Origin: Streptomyces sp. LX-29
GTDB taxonomy: Bacteria > Actinomycetota > Actinomycetes > Streptomycetales > Streptomycetaceae
Direction of reading: 5' to 3'
DNA length: 64,000 nt
NCBI RefSeq assembly: GCF_029541745.1
Contig: NZ_CP089746.1
Span: 3,667,559-3,731,558 of the forward strand
Shown here: positions 8,121 to 17,965 of the stretch, one piece after another
Layout: each line of letters begins with the position of its first letter
Position numbering within the stretch: the stretch's first letter is position 1
The notes under the pieces: model-generated
The model's input: the letters and a program-made list of their open reading frames with translations, nothing else
Database searches by the model: none
What the model was told of the DNA's origin: nothing
Translations under genes and position numbers: made by a program

Positions 8121-8193
8121 CGCGCTCGGCAGGATTCGAACCTGCAACCTCTTGATCCGTAGTCAAGTGCTCTATCCGTTAAGCTACGAGCGC
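8121..8193 (-). tRNA. tRNA-Arg(ACG)
   Basis: The minus strand folds as a full cloverleaf: acceptor GCGCTCG/CGAGCGC (8187-8193 with 8122-8128), anticodon stem CTTGA/TCAAG around the loop CTACGGA with anticodon ACG, and T-arm GCAGGTTCGAATCCTGC. The discriminator is G and CCA is not encoded. The tRNA is intact although it is the integration target of AICE 1, so the element restored its 3' part. Confidence 0.95.
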
Positions 8194-8640
8194 TTGGCTT
8201 CCCGGCGGTTTTTCTTGCCGGTCGGCGTTGCGGGAACAACATTACATGACCTGCGCCGTCACGCGAAATCCGTTTGCCACACCCCCTCTGACCTGCGAAA
8301 ACGCCGACTACACAAGATCGACCGGCGAGTGCCCACGCGGAGCGCGGACCGCTTCGGAGGGCCGAATGTGAGCGCTTGCACATCCCTGGGGGCCGTCGGG
8401 ATGTCCGAGGGGCGCGGTGGGGACGTTCGAGGGACCTTCGAGGGGTGTTCCAGGGGGCGCCGACGGGCGGACGGCGGGTCGAGGTTGTCCGAGGGGTGGA
8501 CGGGGAGCGCGCCGGAAGGTGTCCGGAGACCACCAGAGGGCCGCGCGAGTCGGCCGGAAGAGGGGAAGGGCTCCACGCGGCCGGAAGCGGGAAGAGTCCG
8601 TCGGCCGGAAGAGCGAAGAGCACTCCGGCCGGGAACGGCG
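8194..8640. repeat. intergenic region with degenerate CGGCCGGAAG repeats
   Basis: No gene is supported between tRNA-Arg and the tRNA-Ser terminator. The right half holds CGGCCGGAAG at 8551, 8578 and 8602 and a variant near 8625, spaced 23-27 bases. Further left is a run of GTTCGAGGG-like words near 8420-8450. Long open frames across this stretch exist in several phases and look like by-products of the G-rich repeats. Confidence 0.5.
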
Positions 8641-8672
8641 AAGGGCCCCGGTCGGTAGCGACCGGGGCCCTT
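8641..8672 (-). terminator. terminator of tRNA-Ser(GCT)
   Basis: A perfect 14-bp stem (8641-8654 with 8659-8672, GGGCCCCGGTCG core) with a 4-base loop lies 9 bases past the 3' end of tRNA-Ser on the minus strand. Confidence 0.8.
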
Positions 8673-8680
8673 CTCGTAAG

Positions 8681-8771
8681 CGGAGGCGGAGGGATTTGAA
8701 CCCTCGATGGGGGGTAAGCCCCAAACCGCATTAGCAGTGCGGCGCCATAGACCGGACTAGGCGACGCCTCC
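8681..8771 (-). tRNA. tRNA-Ser(GCT)
   Basis: The minus strand gives a class II tRNA: acceptor GGAGGCG/CGCCTCC (8765-8771 with 8682-8688), anticodon stem CCGCA/TGCGG with loop CTGCTAA and anticodon GCT, a long variable arm (TTTGGGGCTTACCCCCC) and T-arm GAGGGTTCAAATCCCTC. The discriminator is G and CCA is not encoded. Confidence 0.95.
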
Positions 8772-8977
8772 ATTGCCACTCCACACCGCGCAAGCGCGAG
8801 GTGGCGTGTGCAGATGATGACACAGCCGTGCGGCAGGTCACCAATCGCGTTCTACGGTACTAGGCCGCCCGGCACCGGAGCAAAGCGCTCGCCGGGGCCG
8901 CAACGTGCGGGGCGTGTGCGCGTTAGAGGAAAGGGGGCAGTGTGTGCCCCCGGCCCGCCGAGTCCAGGAGTACGACC

Positions 8978-9547
8978 ATGAGCACGTCCACGCCGCTGCC
9001 GCTACTGCTGCGCCGGGCCGCCGTCGCCACCGCAGCGGCCGCCGCCGCCCTGACCAGCGTCCCGGCGACGGCCGTCGCGGCACCGCTGCCGCTGCCGCTC
9101 CCCGAGCGGGAGCAGCGCGCCGTGCCCGAGGACTCGGTGACGGGCGGGCCGGTGCACGACCCCGCCGGCCGGCCGGGCGACGGGGCGGGGACCGGCGACG
9201 CCGAGGAGCCGCGCGACCCGGAGCAGCACCTCACCGTCACCGTCCACGGCGCGGGGCTCGGCACGGACGGGATGTACGACTTGACCTGCCACCCCACCGG
9301 CGGCGACCACCCCAAGGCGAAGGCGGCGTGCGAGACGCTGGACGGGCAGACCCGGTGGGGTCGTGACCTGTTCGCCCCCGTTTCGCCCGGCTCGAACTGC
9401 ACCCTGCAGTACGGCGGGCCGGCCACCGCACACGTCACCGGGGTCTGGGCCGGCCGCCCCGTAGACGCGCACTTCAACCGCGAGGACGGCTGCGAGATTG
9501 CCCGCTGGAACAAGTTCGTGCCCCTGTTGCCGAAGATCGGCTCGTGA
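8978..9547 (+). CDS. secreted subtilisin-inhibitor-like (SSI) protein
   Basis: This 189-residue protein has a signal peptide of about 35 residues (LLLRRAAVATAAAAAALTSV, then TAVAAP). A charged Pro/Asp-rich spacer leads to an SSI-type domain at about 80-189. The family signature is visible in MYDLTCHPTGGDHPKAKAAC, with further cysteines in SNCTLQYGG and DGCEIARW and the strand VTGVWAGRPVDAHF. SSI proteins inhibit secreted subtilisins and serve as transglutaminase substrates in Streptomyces. The P1 loop is not canonical here, so target specificity is uncertain. I chose the ATG at 8978 because AGGAG lies 9 bases upstream; the earlier GTG at 8942 lacks a site. Confidence 0.85.
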   Translation: MSTSTPLPLLLRRAAVATAAAAAALTSVPATAVAAPLPLPLPEREQRAVPEDSVTGGPVHDPAGRPGDGAGTGDAEEPRDPEQHLTVTVHGAGLGTDGMYDLTCHPTGGDHPKAKAACETLDGQTRWGRDLFAPVSPGSNCTLQYGGPATAHVTGVWAGRPVDAHFNREDGCEIARWNKFVPLLPKIGS

Positions 9548-9727
9548 CGGACGCCACATGTCCGGCGTGCGGCGAGTCGCACAAAGGCGTGGCAGAACCT
9601 CCCTCTCATCCGCCGCCGCTCCCGCATCCCCTGCCCTTAGACTCCCTTCTAGTGACACTCCAAGGGCCGGGCGGCAGACTGGCCGCGGGTGTCGGCAAGG
9701 TGCGGTAACCAGGGAGGAAGCGTCGTC

Positions 9728-12700
9728 GTGAGCAGCAGGCCATCCCGAGGCGCTGCTCGCCTCGCAGCCATACTCGACGCCCTCCCCGACGCGCTGCTGC
9801 TGGTCAACTGCAACGGCACGGTGGTCAACGCCAACCACATCGCACTGGAGAGCTTCGAGACGCCCGGCACCGCGCTGGTGGGCCGTGGGCTCCTCGATCT
9901 GCTGCCGGACTTCGACTCCAAGCGCATCCCGGGATCGATGCGCCGCCCCATCGACGACCGCGAGGGCGGCCGCACCCGACCCACCCGGATGATGGCGCGG
10001 CGCACCGACGGGTTCCAGTTCCCGGTCGAGGTGACCAGCGCCAATCTGGAGGACGGCCGCACCCCGTACGCCGACAACCACAGCTACACCGGCGACGAGC
10101 TGCTCATGCTCGTCGTGCGCGACCTGACCGGCACGGTGGACACCGAGGCCGAACTCGCGCGCCAGCAGCGGCAGACCGAGATGATCCTGCGCGCCGCCGC
10201 CGAGGGCGTGGTCGGCGTGGACACCGACGGCAAGGTCGTCCTGGTCAACCCGTCCGCCGCGCAGATCCTGGGCTTCCGCGCCAGCGACCTGGGCGGCCAG
10301 GAGCTGCACCCGCTGGTGCACCACTCGCGCGCGGACGGCTCCCCGCTGCCGTACGAGGAGTCCCCGCTCGCCGACACGCTGCGCTCCGGGCGCAAGCACC
10401 GGGTGCGCAACCAGACGCTGTGGGCGAAGGACGGCACCAAGGTGCCCGTCGACCTGACCACCGCCCCGGTGCGCGACGGGGACCAGCTGGTCGGCGCGGT
10501 GATGACCTTCACCGACCGGCGGCAGTACGAGGCGATGGTCGCCCGCCACACCGAGCGCTATGACGCGATGGTGGCCGAGCAGACCGAGCGCTACGACGCC
10601 ATGGTCACCGAGAAGACCGCCGCCTACGACGCCATGGTCGCCGAGAAGACCACGGCCTACGACGCCATGCTGGCGGAGAAGACCGAGGCGTACGACGCCA
10701 TGCTCGCCGAGCAGACCGAGCGCTATGACGCGATGGTGGCCGAGCAGACCGAGCGCTACGACGCCATGGTCACCGAGAAGACCGCCGCCTACGACGCCAT
10801 GCTCGCGGAGAAGACCGAGGCGTACGACGCCATGCTCGCCGAGCAGACCGAGCGCCACGACGCGCTGGCCGCCCGGCACGCGCAACTCCTCGCCGTGCTG
10901 GACGAGTCGCTGCGCGGGCCGCTCCTGCAGCTCCGCGCCGAGCTGGGCACGCTCGCCGCCGACCCGGCCGGCCAGCTGTGGCCCGAGGCCAACCAGATCC
11001 TGCACTACCTGGCCGCCGGCTACACCCGGATGACCACCCTCGTCGACAACGTCCTCAGCTTCCAGCGCCTGGACACCGGTGTCGAGCGGCTGGAGCGGCG
11101 GCGCGTCTCCCTGGACGCCGTGGTGACCGCGGCTGTCGAGGGCGCGGTCGAGCTGATCGGCCCCGGCCGGGCGCAGTTCGCGGTGCACGCGCCGCCCATC
11201 GAGGCCGAGGTGGACCCGGTGCGGCTGGCCCAGGCGCTCGCCCACCTGATCGCGGACGTCGCCGGGGTCGACTCCACCGGCAACGCGGCCGGCGGCGGAA
11301 TCCCCGCCGGAGACTCCACGATCGTCGTCGCGGCCGCCCAGCGCGGTCAGGCCGTGCGGATCGAGGTCCGCGGGCCCTACCCGGGCGGCGACGCGGTGCA
11401 CGGTCCCCTCGTCCGCGGCATCGTGCGGTTGCACGGCGGGGTGCTGCAGACGCACGAGGTGCCCGGGATGGGCGGCGGCAGCGCGTACGTCCTGGACGTA
11501 CCGGCCTCGGCGGCGGCCGCCGGCCCCGCAGCCGCCGCTCCCTCCGGAGCCACCGCCGCATCCGGCGAACAGACGAACGGCGCGGGCGGCACCGCCGGCA
11601 CGGACGCCACACATGGCACGCACGGCGCGGACGCCACGCATGGCGCGGACGTCACGGGCCGTGCGGACGCGACCGACGGCGCGGGCCACACCGACGGGAG
11701 CGGCCGCACCGACGGCGCCGTCGCCGCCACCGGTTCGATCCCGGTGCCGGTCGAGGGTGGCGAGCCGGACCAGGACGCCGAGCCGCAGGCCGGCGCGGAT
11801 CCCGCGGCCGCCGGCGCCCCGAAGGGTCGCCGCGCCCGCCGCGCCGCGCCCGGCGACGCCACCGCGGGCCGAGCCCAGGGCCAGAGCCAGGGCCAGGGCC
11901 AGCTCCCGCCCGCGACCGACGGTGCCGACGCGACCGACGGGCGTGCGGTCGGCGGTACGGCCGGCGGCGCGCTCCCGACAGCGGCTCCGGTGGCCGGCGC
12001 GGGCGCGCCGAACGGCCTGGTGGCGGTCGCGGACGCGACTGCCGTCGCGCCGGAGGAGTTGCCCCGGCCGACCGGGCGGCGCCGGGCGCGCCGCGCCCCG
12101 GAGCCGGCTCCCGCCGCCGAACCCCTGCCCGCGACGGCCCAGGGTCAGGCGCGCGGCGACGCTCCCGGCGTCCTCGCGGCCGGTGCCGCCACTCCCGACG
12201 GATCCGCCGCGCCCGCCGGGCTCTCCGGCGCGCCCGGCGACGGCCACACTCCCGAGCAGGGAGTCCCGGCCCTCGACGGCCCCGCCGGGCTGAGCCCGGT
12301 CGGCCCCGCGGGGGTCGGACCGGGCGGCCAACGGCTGGTGCCCGCCCAGGGTCCGGCGGGCGAGGCCGTCCCTTCCGCACCCGCGCCGACCGGCCGCCGA
12401 GCCCGACGCGGCGCCCCCGCCCAGGAGTCGGAGGCCCCGGCGGGTGCCCGTGCGGCCTTCGCGCTCCCCCCGGCCGCCGCCGACGCCGCCACCCCGCCCC
12501 AGGGGCCCGCGGGCGCCGAAGGCCCGGTCCCCGCACTGTCCGCGGCGCCTGTTCCCGGCGAGGCCCAGCAGGCGCCTCCGGGCACCGGTCGCCGCCGCGC
12601 CCGGCGCGCCCTCTCGGAGAGCGCGGACCAGCCCGGACCCGGCGCGCCCCACGCTCCCGAGGCCACCGGCCCGCAGCCCCAGGGCGCCCCGGCCGACGGC

Positions 12701-15649
12701 GCCGCGCCGCCGGCCGCCCGCGCCCCCTTCGCCCTCCCCCCGGCCGCCGCCGACCGCGCGCCCGCGTCCCCGCCGCCGGGTGACCTGAGCCCGGCAGACC
12801 CGGGTCCGGCCGACCTGACTCCCGCCGACCTGGGTCCGGCGGGCCTGGTGCCCGCCCAGGGTGCGCCCGGCGCGCCGGGCGGGAACGGCCCCGCCGGGCT
12901 GCCGGCTGTGCCCGGCCCCCAGCACGCCCCGGACGGACACGGTCTGCCGGGCGGCAGCGCCCCCCTGCCCGTTCCCGGTGCCCCGGCGGGCGCCGACGCA
13001 CGGGCCGTCCCCGGCGCCCGCGGTGTGGGCGGTCGGCCGTCCGACGCCGACGGGGTGAACGGCGTGCCCGCCACGCAGCGAGTCCCGCACGGCCTGCCCG
13101 GCTCACAGGACCTCGCCGCCGCCCGAGGCATGGCGCTGGCGGGGCCCGGCGCCGCCGCGCGCGGACGGCTCGACGACGGTACGGCGCCGGGCGGCGCACC
13201 CCATCCGCGCAGCCCTGGAGTGGGCACGGCGCGCGGCGCCGCCCCGGACGACGCCGCGGGCATGCCCGTGCCACCGCAGGCCGGTGCGCGCGGCGCCCTG
13301 CCGGCGCGGGACGACGACCGCCACGAGCCCGAGCTCGACGCCGATGCCGGGGCCGAGGTCGAGGCCAGCTGGTCCGCCGGCCCGCACGGCGCCGCGCCGC
13401 GCACGGAGGAGTGGGGCCACGCGCCGGGCGACGCGTTCGCCCCGGCCCAGCACGGTGCGCCGCAGACCGTCGCCGGTGCGGGTGCGCCCGCCGCGGGCCG
13501 ACGCGCCCACCGCGGCGGCCCCGCGACCGCGCTGCCGGGTGGCCCGGGTGTTCCCGGTGCCCCGGACGTTCCCCGTGCTCCTGGCATTCCCGGTGCTCCT
13601 GGTGCCGTCGACGCCTCGGCCGACTGGGCGGAGGGTTCGGGCCACCCGCAGGGTCCGTACGCCCCCGAGGACAGCCAGGACGGTGCCCCCCGTGCAGTCG
13701 CCGTGCCCGGCGCGCGCCGCGCCCGCGTGGCCCAACCTCCGTACGGTCCGGGCGGCATGCCCGTCACCGATGACGACGCGGCCCCGGACGACGGCTGGGC
13801 CGACGGCCCGCAGGCCCCGGGCGCTCCCGCCGTGCCCGGCGCACGCGGCGCCCAACCCCCGTACGGCGAGGGCGCCACGGCGGCGCGGGACGGCTGGGCC
13901 GACGGCCGCCGGGCGGCGGGACCGTACGGCCCCGGCGTGGGCGCGCCGGCCGTCGACGAGGACCCCGGGACGCAGGGCGGCTGGGCCGGTGACGCCCCGG
14001 CCCCCGGCCGGCGGACGAGGGCGGACGAAGGGCCGCACGGGCCCGGCGCGGCCGGTCTGCCCGCCGCGCGACGGCCGGACGGCGGCCGGGGCGCCGGTTA
14101 CCCGGCGGACGACACGACGGCGGGCGGCCCCGGCGCGGGTCTCGACGCGGGTCTCGACGCCGACGGGTCCGCGCCCGCGTTGCCGGCCGCGCGCGAAGCG
14201 GGCGACGGGGCACCGTACGACCCCGCGCGGCCCATCGCGCCCGGACAGCCGCAGGCGCCGGGGCAGGAGCCGACCGGCCGACGGCGGGCCCGCCGCCCCC
14301 TGGCCGAGGAGCCCCGCCAGTCGGCGGAGCCCGGACCCGGTACGGGCCTGGCCATGGGACCTGGGCCGGGCGGTCTGGGCCAGGGCGTGCCCGGCGGCTC
14401 CGGCGGGGCCGCGCAGCCGGGTCAGGACGCCTCCCACGGGCGGCCGATCAGCGTGCGCACGCTGGGACAGGGCGTGCCGTTCGCGCCGCCCGGCACCGAC
14501 CCGCAGCGGCAGGGGCCGACCCCGACCGGCAGCGTGCCCGTCGCGGGTTCCGGCCGGCGCCGCAAGCTGGCCTCGCGACCGGAACTCGACGAGCAGGTCG
14601 GGCCGATGCCCGCCGGGCGCCCGGGCGCCACTCCGCCGCATACCCCACCGCACCCTCAGCCGCACTCCCAGCCGCGTGCGCAGTCGCCCGGCGGACCGCA
14701 GCAGGGCGCGCAGCCGCAGGGCGCCGCGGGTTCCGCGCTGGCCGGGACGCCGCAGCAGCCGCACCGGCCGGGGGCGCCCGTGGACGCCACCACCGGGCGC
14801 GGACGGACGTTCGCGATCGGCGCGCCCGACGAGGGCGAGGAGGGGCCGCAGCCGCTGGACGGGCCGAACGGCGCCATAGAGGTCGTCGACGACCGCACCC
14901 CGCAGCCGCCGCCGGACGACGAACTGCCGCCGGAGCCGCTGGACAACCCACGCCGGCTGCTGGTCTGGCCGGCGCCGGACGTCTCCACCCAGCAGGCGCT
15001 GAGCGACCGCGGCTACCGCCCGGTGATCGTCAACTCCCGGGAGGAGGTGGACGCTCAGATCGCGGCGTATCCGGCCGCGCTCTTCGTCGACCCGCTGACC
15101 GGGCCGATCACCAGGACCGCGCTGCAGTCGCTGCGCACGGCCGCCGTCGCGGCCGAGGTCCCGGTGCTGGTGACGGCGGGGCTCGGTCAGGCGACGCGCG
15201 AGGCCGCGTACGGCGCCGACCCGGCCGTGCTGCTCAAGGCGCTCGCGCCGCGCGACAGCGAGCAGCACCCGCCGCGGGTGTTGCTGATCGAGGAGCACGA
15301 GCCGATCGCCAGCGCGCTGACGGCGACGCTGGAGCGACGCGGGATGCAGGTCGCACGGGCGGTGACGGACGCGGACGCGGTGGCGCTGGCCGGGCAGATG
15401 CGGCCCAATCTGGTGGTCATGGACCTGATGCAGGTGCGGCGTCGCCGGGCCGGGATCGTGGACTGGCTGCGCGGCAACGGGCTGCTCAACCGCACCCCCC
15501 TGGTCGTCTACACCTCGGCGGACATCGACCCGGGCCAGCTGTCCCGGCTGAGTTCGGGCGAGACCGTGCTGTTCCTCGCGGAGCGCTCGACGAGCGCGGA
15601 GGTGCAGACGCGGATCGTGGACCTGCTGGCCAAGATCGGCACCAACTGA
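9728..15649 (+). CDS. giant PAS sensor, degenerate kinase core and C-terminal receivers
   Basis: This is a 1973-residue cytoplasmic protein. PAS1 is at about 10-110 and PAS2 at about 145-262, followed by eleven 11-residue repeats (264-384). Next is a histidine-kinase-like core (385-600) whose H-box reads DESLRGPL, without the acceptor His, and whose N-box reads LAHLIAD, without the usual Asn. A very long Ala/Pro/Gly-rich segment (about 600-1735) has recurring GRRARR motifs. Two receiver-like domains end the protein; the last keeps EEHE and MDLM but has LAER where the conserved Lys is expected. It looks like a scaffold or sensor rather than an active kinase. The GTG at 9728 is chosen because GGGAGGAAG ends 7 bases upstream. 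Confidence 0.85.
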   Translation: MSSRPSRGAARLAAILDALPDALLLVNCNGTVVNANHIALESFETPGTALVGRGLLDLLPDFDSKRIPGSMRRPIDDREGGRTRPTRMMARRTDGFQFPVEVTSANLEDGRTPYADNHSYTGDELLMLVVRDLTGTVDTEAELARQQRQTEMILRAAAEGVVGVDTDGKVVLVNPSAAQILGFRASDLGGQELHPLVHHSRADGSPLPYEESPLADTLRSGRKHRVRNQTLWAKDGTKVPVDLTTAPVRDGDQLVGAVMTFTDRRQYEAMVARHTERYDAMVAEQTERYDAMVTEKTAAYDAMVAEKTTAYDAMLAEKTEAYDAMLAEQTERYDAMVAEQTERYDAMVTEKTAAYDAMLAEKTEAYDAMLAEQTERHDALAARHAQLLAVLDESLRGPLLQLRAELGTLAADPAGQLWPEANQILHYLAAGYTRMTTLVDNVLSFQRLDTGVERLERRRVSLDAVVTAAVEGAVELIGPGRAQFAVHAPPIEAEVDPVRLAQALAHLIADVAGVDSTGNAAGGGIPAGDSTIVVAAAQRGQAVRIEVRGPYPGGDAVHGPLVRGIVRLHGGVLQTHEVPGMGGGSAYVLDVPASAAAAGPAAAAPSGATAASGEQTNGAGGTAGTDATHGTHGADATHGADVTGRADATDGAGHTDGSGRTDGAVAATGSIPVPVEGGEPDQDAEPQAGADPAAAGAPKGRRARRAAPGDATAGRAQGQSQGQGQLPPATDGADATDGRAVGGTAGGALPTAAPVAGAGAPNGLVAVADATAVAPEELPRPTGRRRARRAPEPAPAAEPLPATAQGQARGDAPGVLAAGAATPDGSAAPAGLSGAPGDGHTPEQGVPALDGPAGLSPVGPAGVGPGGQRLVPAQGPAGEAVPSAPAPTGRRARRGAPAQESEAPAGARAAFALPPAAADAATPPQGPAGAEGPVPALSAAPVPGEAQQAPPGTGRRRARRALSESADQPGPGAPHAPEATGPQPQGAPADGAAPPAARAPFALPPAAADRAPASPPPGDLSPADPGPADLTPADLGPAGLVPAQGAPGAPGGNGPAGLPAVPGPQHAPDGHGLPGGSAPLPVPGAPAGADARAVPGARGVGGRPSDADGVNGVPATQRVPHGLPGSQDLAAARGMALAGPGAAARGRLDDGTAPGGAPHPRSPGVGTARGAAPDDAAGMPVPPQAGARGALPARDDDRHEPELDADAGAEVEASWSAGPHGAAPRTEEWGHAPGDAFAPAQHGAPQTVAGAGAPAAGRRAHRGGPATALPGGPGVPGAPDVPRAPGIPGAPGAVDASADWAEGSGHPQGPYAPEDSQDGAPRAVAVPGARRARVAQPPYGPGGMPVTDDDAAPDDGWADGPQAPGAPAVPGARGAQPPYGEGATAARDGWADGRRAAGPYGPGVGAPAVDEDPGTQGGWAGDAPAPGRRTRADEGPHGPGAAGLPAARRPDGGRGAGYPADDTTAGGPGAGLDAGLDADGSAPALPAAREAGDGAPYDPARPIAPGQPQAPGQEPTGRRRARRPLAEEPRQSAEPGPGTGLAMGPGPGGLGQGVPGGSGGAAQPGQDASHGRPISVRTLGQGVPFAPPGTDPQRQGPTPTGSVPVAGSGRRRKLASRPELDEQVGPMPAGRPGATPPHTPPHPQPHSQPRAQSPGGPQQGAQPQGAAGSALAGTPQQPHRPGAPVDATTGRGRTFAIGAPDEGEEGPQPLDGPNGAIEVVDDRTPQPPPDDELPPEPLDNPRRLLVWPAPDVSTQQALSDRGYRPVIVNSREEVDAQIAAYPAALFVDPLTGPITRTALQSLRTAAVAAEVPVLVTAGLGQATREAAYGADPAVLLKALAPRDSEQHPPRVLLIEEHEPIASALTATLERRGMQVARAVTDADAVALAGQMRPNLVVMDLMQVRRRRAGIVDWLRGNGLLNRTPLVVYTSADIDPGQLSRLSSGETVLFLAERSTSAEVQTRIVDLLAKIGTN
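10517..10879 (+). repeat. eleven 33-bp units encoding an 11-residue coiled repeat
   Basis: Eleven in-frame units follow the consensus T-E-[RA]-Y-D-A-M-[VL]-A-E-[QK]. A larger duplication is visible at DNA level: the run from about 10551 recurs almost base for base from about 10716. An 11-residue period suits a right-handed or straight coiled coil, so this is probably a helical stalk linking PAS2 to the kinase-like core. Confidence 0.9.
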
Positions 15650-16006
15650 CGGCGTCCGGCCGTCGACGGGCTGACGGCGTCCAGCGAACGCCGCTGCGGA
15701 CGCGGACACGGACACGGACGCGGACACGGACGCCGCGGACACGGACGCGCGACGAGCGTTTCGGTGGTTCCGTAGGACGGTGGCTGTACGGCCGTGTCCG
15801 CGGGCGGTCACGCCGAACGGCCGAGCCGAGCGCCGTACGGGCGGAGTCCGGACCCCGTACCAGCGCCGCGCGGACGCCGTACGGAAGCCGCACCCGCGCC
15901 GCGCGGAAGCCGTAGCAGCGCCGCACGGGCGCGGTTACGAGCGCCGTACGGGCGGAGTGGGAGGGGCGGCGCCCGACGGCGCCGCCGCTCTCCCGCCGTA
16001 CCGGCC
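15650..16006. other. intergenic region with short tandem repeats
   Basis: No gene is supported. The left part (about 15695-15755) is a GGACACGGACGC-type microsatellite of alternating GGACAC and GGACGC hexamers. The right part has repeated GCCGTACGG words (for example near 15831, 15868 and 15946). The genes on both sides converge here, so this may serve as a shared 3' region. Confidence 0.5.
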
Positions 16007-17659
16007 TCAGTCCAGTGTCGTCACATCCAGCTCGCCCTCGGCGTACTGACGCCGGATCACCTTCTTGTCGAACTTGCCCACGCTGGTCTTGGGCACGGCG
16101 GGGACCAGCGCCCATCGCTCCGGGAGCTGCCAGCGGGCGATCCGCTCGCTCAGGAAGGCGCGCAGCTCCTGGTAGTCGACGGTGCTCCCGTCCCGGAGCA
16201 CGACCGTGGCCAGCGGGCGTTCGCCCCACTTGTCGTCGGGGACGGCGACGACCGCCGCCTCCGCGACCGCCGGGTGGGCCATGAGGTGGTTCTCCAGCTC
16301 GACGGAGGAGATCCACTCGCCGCCCGACTTGATGACGTCCTTGGCCCGGTCGGTCAGCGTCAGATAGCCGTCGGGGCTGATGGTGCCCACGTCGCCGGTG
16401 CGCAGCCAGCCGTCCTCGCTGAACTTGTCGTCCGGGCGGAGCGGGGCGGCGCCCTCGCCCCCGTAGTAGGCGCCCGCGATCCACGGGCCGCGCACCTCCA
16501 GCTCGCCGGCCGAGGCGCCGTCCCAGGGCAGGAAGCGCCCCTCGCCGTCGCGCAGCCGGGCCTCGACCGAGGCGGGGAAGCGGCCCTGGGTGACGCGGTA
16601 GCGCCACTCGTCCTCCCCGGCCAGGCCGGCCGGGGGGTGGGCGACGGAGCCCAGCGGCGAGGTCTCGGTCATGCCCCAGGCGTGGATCAAGCGCAGCCCG
16701 TGCCGCTCCTGGAAGGCGCGCATGAGGGCGGGCGGGCAGGCCGCGCCGCCGATGATCACGCGCCCCAGGAAGCTCACGTCCCGCGGCCTGGCGTCCAGCT
16801 CGGTCAGCAGCCCGGACCAGATGGTCGGGACGGCGGCCGCGATCGTGGGCCGCTCCCGCTCGATCATCTCGGCGAGCGGGGCGGGCTGGAGGAAACGATC
16901 GGGCATCAGCAGGGAGCTGCCCGCCATGAAGGCGGCGTGCGGTGTGCCCCAGGCGTTGACGTGGAACATCGGCACGACCGGCAGCAGCACGTCGTGCGCG
17001 GCGAGGGCGAACGACTCCGCGGCGTTGAGCTGCAACGAGTGCAGATAGATGGAGCGGTGGCTGTAGGCGACGCCCTTGGGGTCGCCGGTGGTCCCGGAGG
17101 TGTAGCAGAGCGCGGCGGCGTCGCGCTCGTCGACCTCCGGCCAGTCGAACTCCACCGGGCGGCCGGCGATGAGCTCCTCGTACTCGTGGACCCGGGCCCG
17201 CGCGCCCTCCAGCGGACCGCGGTCGCCGGGGCCGGTGACGACGATGTGCTCGACGCAGGGCAGGTTCGGCAGCAGCGGGGCGAGCAGGGGCACCAGCGAG
17301 CCGTTGACGACGACGACCCGGTCGGCGGCGTGATTGATGATCCAGGCGAGCTGTTCGGCCGGCAGCCGCAGGTTGAGGGTGTGCAGCACGGCGCCCATGG
17401 AGGGGACCGCCAGATACGCCTCAAGGTGTTCCGCGTTGTTCCACATCAGGGTGGCGACCCGCTGGTCGCCGGTGACGCCCAGTTCGTCCCGCAGCGCGTG
17501 GGCGAGTTGCGCGCAGCGCGCGCCGACCTCTCCGAACGTGCGCCTGGTCGGTGTGGAATCCCCGGTCCATGTGAGGACGTACGAGCCGCTGTGCACGACC
17601 GCGCCATGCCGCAGTATGCGGCTCACGGTCAGCGGGACATCCTGCATCGTGCTGAGCAC
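16007..17659 (-). CDS. long-chain fatty acid-CoA ligase-type enzyme
   Basis: This 550-residue ANL-superfamily enzyme forms an acyl-adenylate and then an acyl-CoA. Visible motifs are the P-loop [12 protein letters not shown] near 200, the A5 region WGMTETSP near 330, the RTGD motif in GWLRTGDVG, the hinge [15 protein letters not shown], and the catalytic Lys region [13 protein letters not shown] near the end. The GTG at 17659 is chosen because AGGAGG lies 6 bases upstream. The [11 protein letters not shown] start is typical of actinobacterial FadD proteins in branched-chain or dicarboxylate metabolism. The gene stands alone. Confidence 0.9.
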   Translation of the reverse strand: MLSTMQDVPLTVSRILRHGAVVHSGSYVLTWTGDSTPTRRTFGEVGARCAQLAHALRDELGVTGDQRVATLMWNNAEHLEAYLAVPSMGAVLHTLNLRLPAEQLAWIINHAADRVVVVNGSLVPLLAPLLPNLPCVEHIVVTGPGDRGPLEGARARVHEYEELIAGRPVEFDWPEVDERDAAALCYTSGTTGDPKGVAYSHRSIYLHSLQLNAAESFALAAHDVLLPVVPMFHVNAWGTPHAAFMAGSSLLMPDRFLQPAPLAEMIERERPTIAAAVPTIWSGLLTELDARPRDVSFLGRVIIGGAACPPALMRAFQERHGLRLIHAWGMTETSPLGSVAHPPAGLAGEDEWRYRVTQGRFPASVEARLRDGEGRFLPWDGASAGELEVRGPWIAGAYYGGEGAAPLRPDDKFSEDGWLRTGDVGTISPDGYLTLTDRAKDVIKSGGEWISSVELENHLMAHPAVAEAAVVAVPDDKWGERPLATVVLRDGSTVDYQELRAFLSERIARWQLPERWALVPAVPKTSVGKFDKKVIRRQYAEGELDVTTLD

Positions 17660-17965
17660 CGGGGCCTCCTGAAGGACCGGTTACGCGCCAGTAGGTGCCG
17701 CCGATTCTGCATTCGACCGGGCGGGATGTCACTACTTCGGCGTGACCGAGCCCTCTCGGCGCGTCGCGAGGAGCGCGATGCGGGCCGGCGCCGTGAGCGT
17801 CCACCTGCGCCATCGGGCGCGTCGGACGCCGTCGGGCGTGTCGCACACCGTCGGCACCCTCGGGCGTGTCGCGCGCCGTCGGACGCCACCGGGGGCGGTT
17901 CGGCACCTCGGAGCCGGTGTCTCCGCCGCCATGGGTGGCGGTCGGCGCCGTGGGAGGGGCGGGGC
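17660..17965. other. intergenic region with CGGGCGTGTCGC repeats
   Basis: No gene is supported. Between 17810 and 17885 the words CCGTCGG and CGGGCGTGTCGC recur two to three times each. The acyl-CoA ligase promoter should lie just right of 17660, but I could not pick convincing hexamers. Confidence 0.4.

Larger units (their letters stand above)
1..8165. mobile_element. AICE 1 (pSAM2-like, RepSA type), partial, at tRNA-Arg
   Basis: Gene order is GntR regulator, small genes, FtsK-like ATPase, SpdB-like protein, RepSA, Xis and Int, the usual core of an actinomycete integrative and conjugative element. Int points at the 3' end of an intact tRNA-Arg (8121-8193), as in site-specific tRNA integration. 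I found no copy of the tRNA-Arg 3' half elsewhere in the window, so the far attachment site lies to the left and the element is only partly seen. The right limit is set inside the tRNA and is approximate. An IS110-family element has landed between xis and int. Confidence 0.85.

Noticed and set aside
9002..13090. Very long open frame on the minus strand opposite the PAS protein
   Set aside because: It is the antisense shadow of a high-GC gene. The plus-strand frame has clear PAS, repeat and receiver domains and a ribosome binding site, and the minus frame has none.
13103..15811. Second long minus-strand frame opposite the PAS protein
   Set aside because: Arg/Pro-rich low-complexity translation without domains; antisense to receivers that are clearly coding.
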